Positions 35,574 to 37,999 of a stretch of DNA of 37,999 nucleotides are shown here, piece after piece. Location of the stretch: positions 1-37,999 of the forward strand of contig CANQXY010000012.1 of NCBI GenBank assembly GCA_947627935.1. Direction: 5' to 3'. The stretch is from an uncultured Clostridia bacterium (lineage in GTDB: Bacteria > Bacillota > Clostridia > TANB77 > CAG-508). A program made the translations under genes and the position numbers. Numbering within the stretch: position 1 is the stretch's first letter; each line of letters opens with the position of its first letter. Below the pieces are notes generated by a model. It made no database searches, was not told the origin of the DNA, and saw only the letters and a program-made list of their open reading frames with translations.

Positions 35574-36032
35574 TTGAAAAAAATAAAAGATAAAAAAGGA
35601 CAAGAATTAGAAAAGAAAAATGAAGATATTTTGATTGAAGAGTTATTAACAAATTTACGAACAAAAAAAAATTGGACTTATTTAGATGTTGTTGATCAAT
35701 TAAGCAAATTAGGTGTTATGGTAGAAGAAAAAACTATAAGAAAATGGGAAGTTGGATTAGAATATCCGGATTTAGATATTATATATAAATTATCAGAACT
35801 ATACTATATTCCAGCTGAAAATTTTATTCTAGCAAAAAGTAATAGTTATAGCGAGCAGTATAATTCTATACATAAAACATTTATTAAATGGTTTTGCTAT
35901 TTAACTGGATTATCTTTTAAAGTTGCTTATGTTATCTTATATATTGCTCTTTTTTTAACTCTTATAGGTTCTTTTATGTTTTTTATAAATTGTTGTAATG
36001 ATTTTATAAAAGTAAGACAATTATCATTATAA
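35574..36032 (+). CDS. HTH (XRE-like) protein with C-terminal membrane segment
   Basis: This 152-residue protein starts with TTG at 35574 behind AAAGGAG. Residues about 22-80 form a Cro/XRE-type helix-turn-helix: LLTNLRTKKNWTYLDVVDQL, then VEEKTIRKWEVGLEYPDLDI and IYKLSELYYIPAENF. Residues about 114-140 form one strong transmembrane helix (VAYVILYIALFLTLIGSFMFF). The layout suggests a membrane-tethered regulator. Its target is unknown; the short genes downstream are candidates because they follow on the same strand. Confidence 0.8.
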   Translation: MKKIKDKKGQELEKKNEDILIEELLTNLRTKKNWTYLDVVDQLSKLGVMVEEKTIRKWEVGLEYPDLDIIYKLSELYYIPAENFILAKSNSYSEQYNSIHKTFIKWFCYLTGLSFKVAYVILYIALFLTLIGSFMFFINCCNDFIKVRQLSL

Positions 36033-36089
36033 TGTTAATTTATAGAGGAAAATATAAAAGCAAATTATTGTAAAAGGAGAAACTACTAA

Positions 36090-36425
36090 ATGGTAGGAAT
36101 ATTTTTTGTTGTAAATAATCAAGTGTTATTACATACTTGTAAACTAGCAGAAGCAGAGAAATATGGGGATTTTTTAAATTATCCTAAAAGCCATATGGAA
36201 ATATGGGATATGTATTATTATAAAAAATATGGAGTAGATTTTGATTATTATCCAAGAGGTAGAATTATTTATAATCTAAAAGAGGAAACATATTATATTT
36301 ATTATGATGAATGTTTAAAAAATGATATTAATAATTTAGGTATAATACCACAAAATTCAAATGTAAAATTATTAAAAGATTTTCACTATAAATGCCATAA
36401 ATGTAATAAAAATTATGTTGTATAA
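36090..36425 (+). CDS. conserved hypothetical protein with a C-terminal CxxC
   Basis: This 111-residue soluble protein begins VGIFFVVNNQVLLHTCKLAE, followed by EKYGDFLNYPKSHMEIW and YYPRGRIIYNLKEETYYIYYD. I recall this pattern from small uncharacterised proteins in many Clostridia and Bacteroides, but I know no function. CHKC near the end may bind metal. AAAGGAG precedes the ATG. No promoter is evident in the 57-base gap before it. Confidence 0.75.
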   Translation: MVGIFFVVNNQVLLHTCKLAEAEKYGDFLNYPKSHMEIWDMYYYKKYGVDFDYYPRGRIIYNLKEETYYIYYDECLKNDINNLGIIPQNSNVKLLKDFHYKCHKCNKNYVV

Positions 36426-36475
36426 ATTTGTTAATTATATAATTATAAAAAACAGTAATTTGTAGGAGGTAGTTT

Positions 36476-37108
36476 ATGAAAAAAGGTGTAAAAATTTTTC
36501 TAGTAATTTTAATAATTTTGATAATTACTATACTAGTTGATACAGCTCAATCAAAGTTTTTTGACAATAGACCATTTATAAAAATTACCGAAGATTATAA
36601 TGATGGAAATGTTTATCAAAAAGATAAAGGAATTTTTGTTTATACTTATAATTTTTCTGATGGAGAAAAAGTAACAGTATTTAGATGGGAAAAATATGCC
36701 CCACCAGCTAAAGAAAAGAAATTAGTTGACTTACAAAAAGAAGAAAATAATATAGAAAGTGAGAATAAGATGAACTTTAATATAAATGTAGTTATAGATG
36801 AAAAAACATATAATGCAATATTAGAAGAAAATAAGACAGTTCAAAGTTTTATAAATATGTTGCCTCAGGAATATAATATGAGTGAATTAAATGGAAATGA
36901 AAAGTATATTTATTTAGACCAAACATTACCTACTAATTCTTATAATCCAAAGCATATTGAAAAAGGAGATATAATGCTTTATGGAGATAATTGTTTAGTA
37001 GTATTTTATAAATCATTTGATACTTCATATAGTTATACAAAAATAGGTCATATTGAAAATTTGCCAGATTTAGAGGATAAAAATATAACTATAAAATTTG
37101 AAAAATAA
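36476..37108 (+). CDS. membrane-anchored cyclophilin-like protein
   Basis: This 210-residue protein has a TM anchor at about 5-21 and no lipobox cysteine. Residues about 35-75 form a small extracytoplasmic region. Residues about 100-208 match the cyclophilin-like fold: NVVIDEKTYNAILEENKTVQ, then FINMLPQEYNMSELNGNEKY, HIEKGDIMLYGDNCLVVFYK and YTKIGHIENLPDL. Bacterial proteins of this fold are usually soluble or exported and of unknown role. TAGGAGG precedes the ATG. Confidence 0.75.
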   Translation: MKKGVKIFLVILIILIITILVDTAQSKFFDNRPFIKITEDYNDGNVYQKDKGIFVYTYNFSDGEKVTVFRWEKYAPPAKEKKLVDLQKEENNIESENKMNFNINVVIDEKTYNAILEENKTVQSFINMLPQEYNMSELNGNEKYIYLDQTLPTNSYNPKHIEKGDIMLYGDNCLVVFYKSFDTSYSYTKIGHIENLPDLEDKNITIKFEK

Positions 37109-37141
37109 TTAAACAAATAATAATTTGTAGAGGAAGTAAAG

Positions 37142-37606
37142 ATGTTATTAATAGAGATTTGGATTTGGGGTACTTTATTTTTACCATATATAATAGGTGC
37201 GATATTATCTGCTGTAATAATATTGTTAATAAGAAAAAAGCTAATTAACAAAGATAAAGAATTTAAAACTTTAATATATGCAATTATTATAATATTTTGT
37301 GTATTGTTATCCAGAAATATAGGGTATTCAGCTATGGGTTATCTAAGTGAAAAACCTGATAAAGTCTACACAGAAATGAAAGAAATTAATGATAGTAAAA
37401 GACTCATAGGATTATCAAAAGAACAAGTTATTCAATTATTAGGAAAACCAAGAGGCGAAGAAGACAAAGACATATATTACTATGATGCAGGAACAACAAC
37501 TAATTACTTTTTTTTCGGAGAAAAAGAGTTTTATGACTTATTCGTAAGTTTTGATGAAAATGATAGAGTAAAATCTACCAAAATAGACTTTAAACCTGGA
37601 GGATAA
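37142..37606 (+). CDS. small membrane protein with a BamE/SmpA-like tail
   Basis: This 154-residue protein has two hydrophobic segments (about 5-30 and 43-62). The outside part carries LIGLSKEQVIQLLGKPRGEE at about 88-107, the helix-turn typical of BamE/SmpA-like and related folds, then IYYYDAGTTTNYFFFGEKEF and strands DLFVSFDENDRVKST. Gram-positives use this fold in various exported proteins, so an outer-membrane role is not implied. AGAGGAAG precedes the ATG at 37142. Confidence 0.7.
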   Translation: MLLIEIWIWGTLFLPYIIGAILSAVIILLIRKKLINKDKEFKTLIYAIIIIFCVLLSRNIGYSAMGYLSEKPDKVYTEMKEINDSKRLIGLSKEQVIQLLGKPRGEEDKDIYYYDAGTTTNYFFFGEKEFYDLFVSFDENDRVKSTKIDFKPGG

Positions 37607-37636
37607 ACACAAATTACAATTTAGGAGTGTGATTAT

Positions 37637-37936
37637 ATGGCTACATCAAAAGATTATAAAGACTTTATATTAGAGCAATTAAGTTTGTTAGATAATATAA
37701 CTTGTAAAGCAATGATGGGAGAGTATTTACTTTATTATAATGGAATATTATTTGGTGGAATATACGATAATAGGTTACTTGTGAAGATAGTAAATAGTAA
37801 TAAAAAATATAATATGCAAGAACAAATACCTTATGAGAGTGCAAAACCTATGTATTTAGTTGATGATATAGATAATAAAGAAGTATTGAAAGAAATTGTT
37901 ATTGAAACTTGTAAAAGCTTACTAATAAAAAAGTAA
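37637..37936 (+). CDS. TfoX/Sxy N-terminal domain protein
   Basis: This 99-residue protein matches the TfoX N-terminal domain: SKDYKDFILEQLSLLDNITC, KAMMGEYLLYYNGILFGGIY, DNRLLVKIVNSNKK and the closing Pro-rich YESAKPMYLVDDI segment. In gamma-proteobacteria TfoX/Sxy activates competence with CRP; in Firmicutes the single-domain form is widespread and unstudied, so a competence role is not assumed. TTAGGAGTG precedes the ATG. Confidence 0.85.
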   Translation: MATSKDYKDFILEQLSLLDNITCKAMMGEYLLYYNGILFGGIYDNRLLVKIVNSNKKYNMQEQIPYESAKPMYLVDDIDNKEVLKEIVIETCKSLLIKK

Positions 37937-37951
37937 AGAGGTTTAAATTAT

Positions 37952-37999
37952 ATGAATAAAGAAATATTATTATCAAATATTGATAAAATTCATACTACT
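37952..37999 (+). CDS. start of a probable DUF3781 protein (partial)
   Basis: The window ends 16 codons into this frame. The peptide MNKEILLSNIDKIHTT resembles the N-terminus of DUF3781 proteins as I remember them (a KxxLLxNIxxLHTTELG start). AAAGAGG precedes the ATG. It follows the TfoX-like gene by 15 bases. Confidence 0.5.
   Translation, partial: MNKEILLSNIDKIHTT

Overview
The window is a low-GC (roughly 30 % by eye), AGA-rich, Gram-positive chromosome segment, most likely from an uncultured gut Clostridia lineage. The evidence is the Firmicutes-type S10-spc-alpha ribosomal order with secY-adk-map-infA-rpmJ, a zinc-type S14, SpoVT, a sortase, frequent TTG/GTG starts behind strong AGGAGG sites, and the alanine-for-glutamate prepilin-like signal common in such genomes. 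The placement is an inference; no rRNA gene is present to test it.

Region 1 (1-15264) is the ribosomal super-operon: the end of rplC, then rplD, rplW, an unrecognised 63-codon gene, rplB, rpsS, rplV, rpsC, rplP, rpmC, rpsQ, rplN, rplX, rplE, rpsN, rpsH, rplF, rplR, rpsE, rplO, secY, adk, map, infA, rpmJ, rpsM, rpsK, rpsD, rpoA and rplQ. It closes at a strong terminator. Three things depart from the textbook operon. There is a small extra gene plus a possible pseudoknot before rplB. rpmD (L30) is missing and its slot holds a near-continuous 27-bp stem. A folded leader lies between rpmJ and rpsM. A consensus promoter in the 3' end of map can drive infA and the alpha genes.

Region 2 (15265-21918) holds a small membrane protein, a recD2 helicase gene with two apparent +1 frameshifts, a tandem pair of prepilin-like surface proteins (about 92 % identical), and a convergent multi-pass membrane protein resembling DUF6056.

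Region 3 (21919-28415) holds comFC with a KAP-type P-loop NTPase, a membrane-anchored extracytoplasmic protein flanked by 35-bp direct repeats, spoVT, a minus-strand HopA1-like protein, and an unrecognised 128-residue protein under a perfect sigma-A promoter.

Region 4 (28416-37999) holds a compact alanyl-tRNA synthetase, a HIT protein, a sortase, ligA, a small unknown gene, folD, dprA, and a run of small genes: an HTH protein with a membrane tail, a conserved hypothetical, a cyclophilin-like membrane protein, a BamE-like membrane protein, a TfoX-like protein and the start of a probable DUF3781 gene. No tRNA, rRNA, CRISPR array, transposase or integrase was seen. No stretch longer than 300 bases lacks a gene; the longest gaps are 21677-21919 and 27736-27952, and both carry promoter-like sites.
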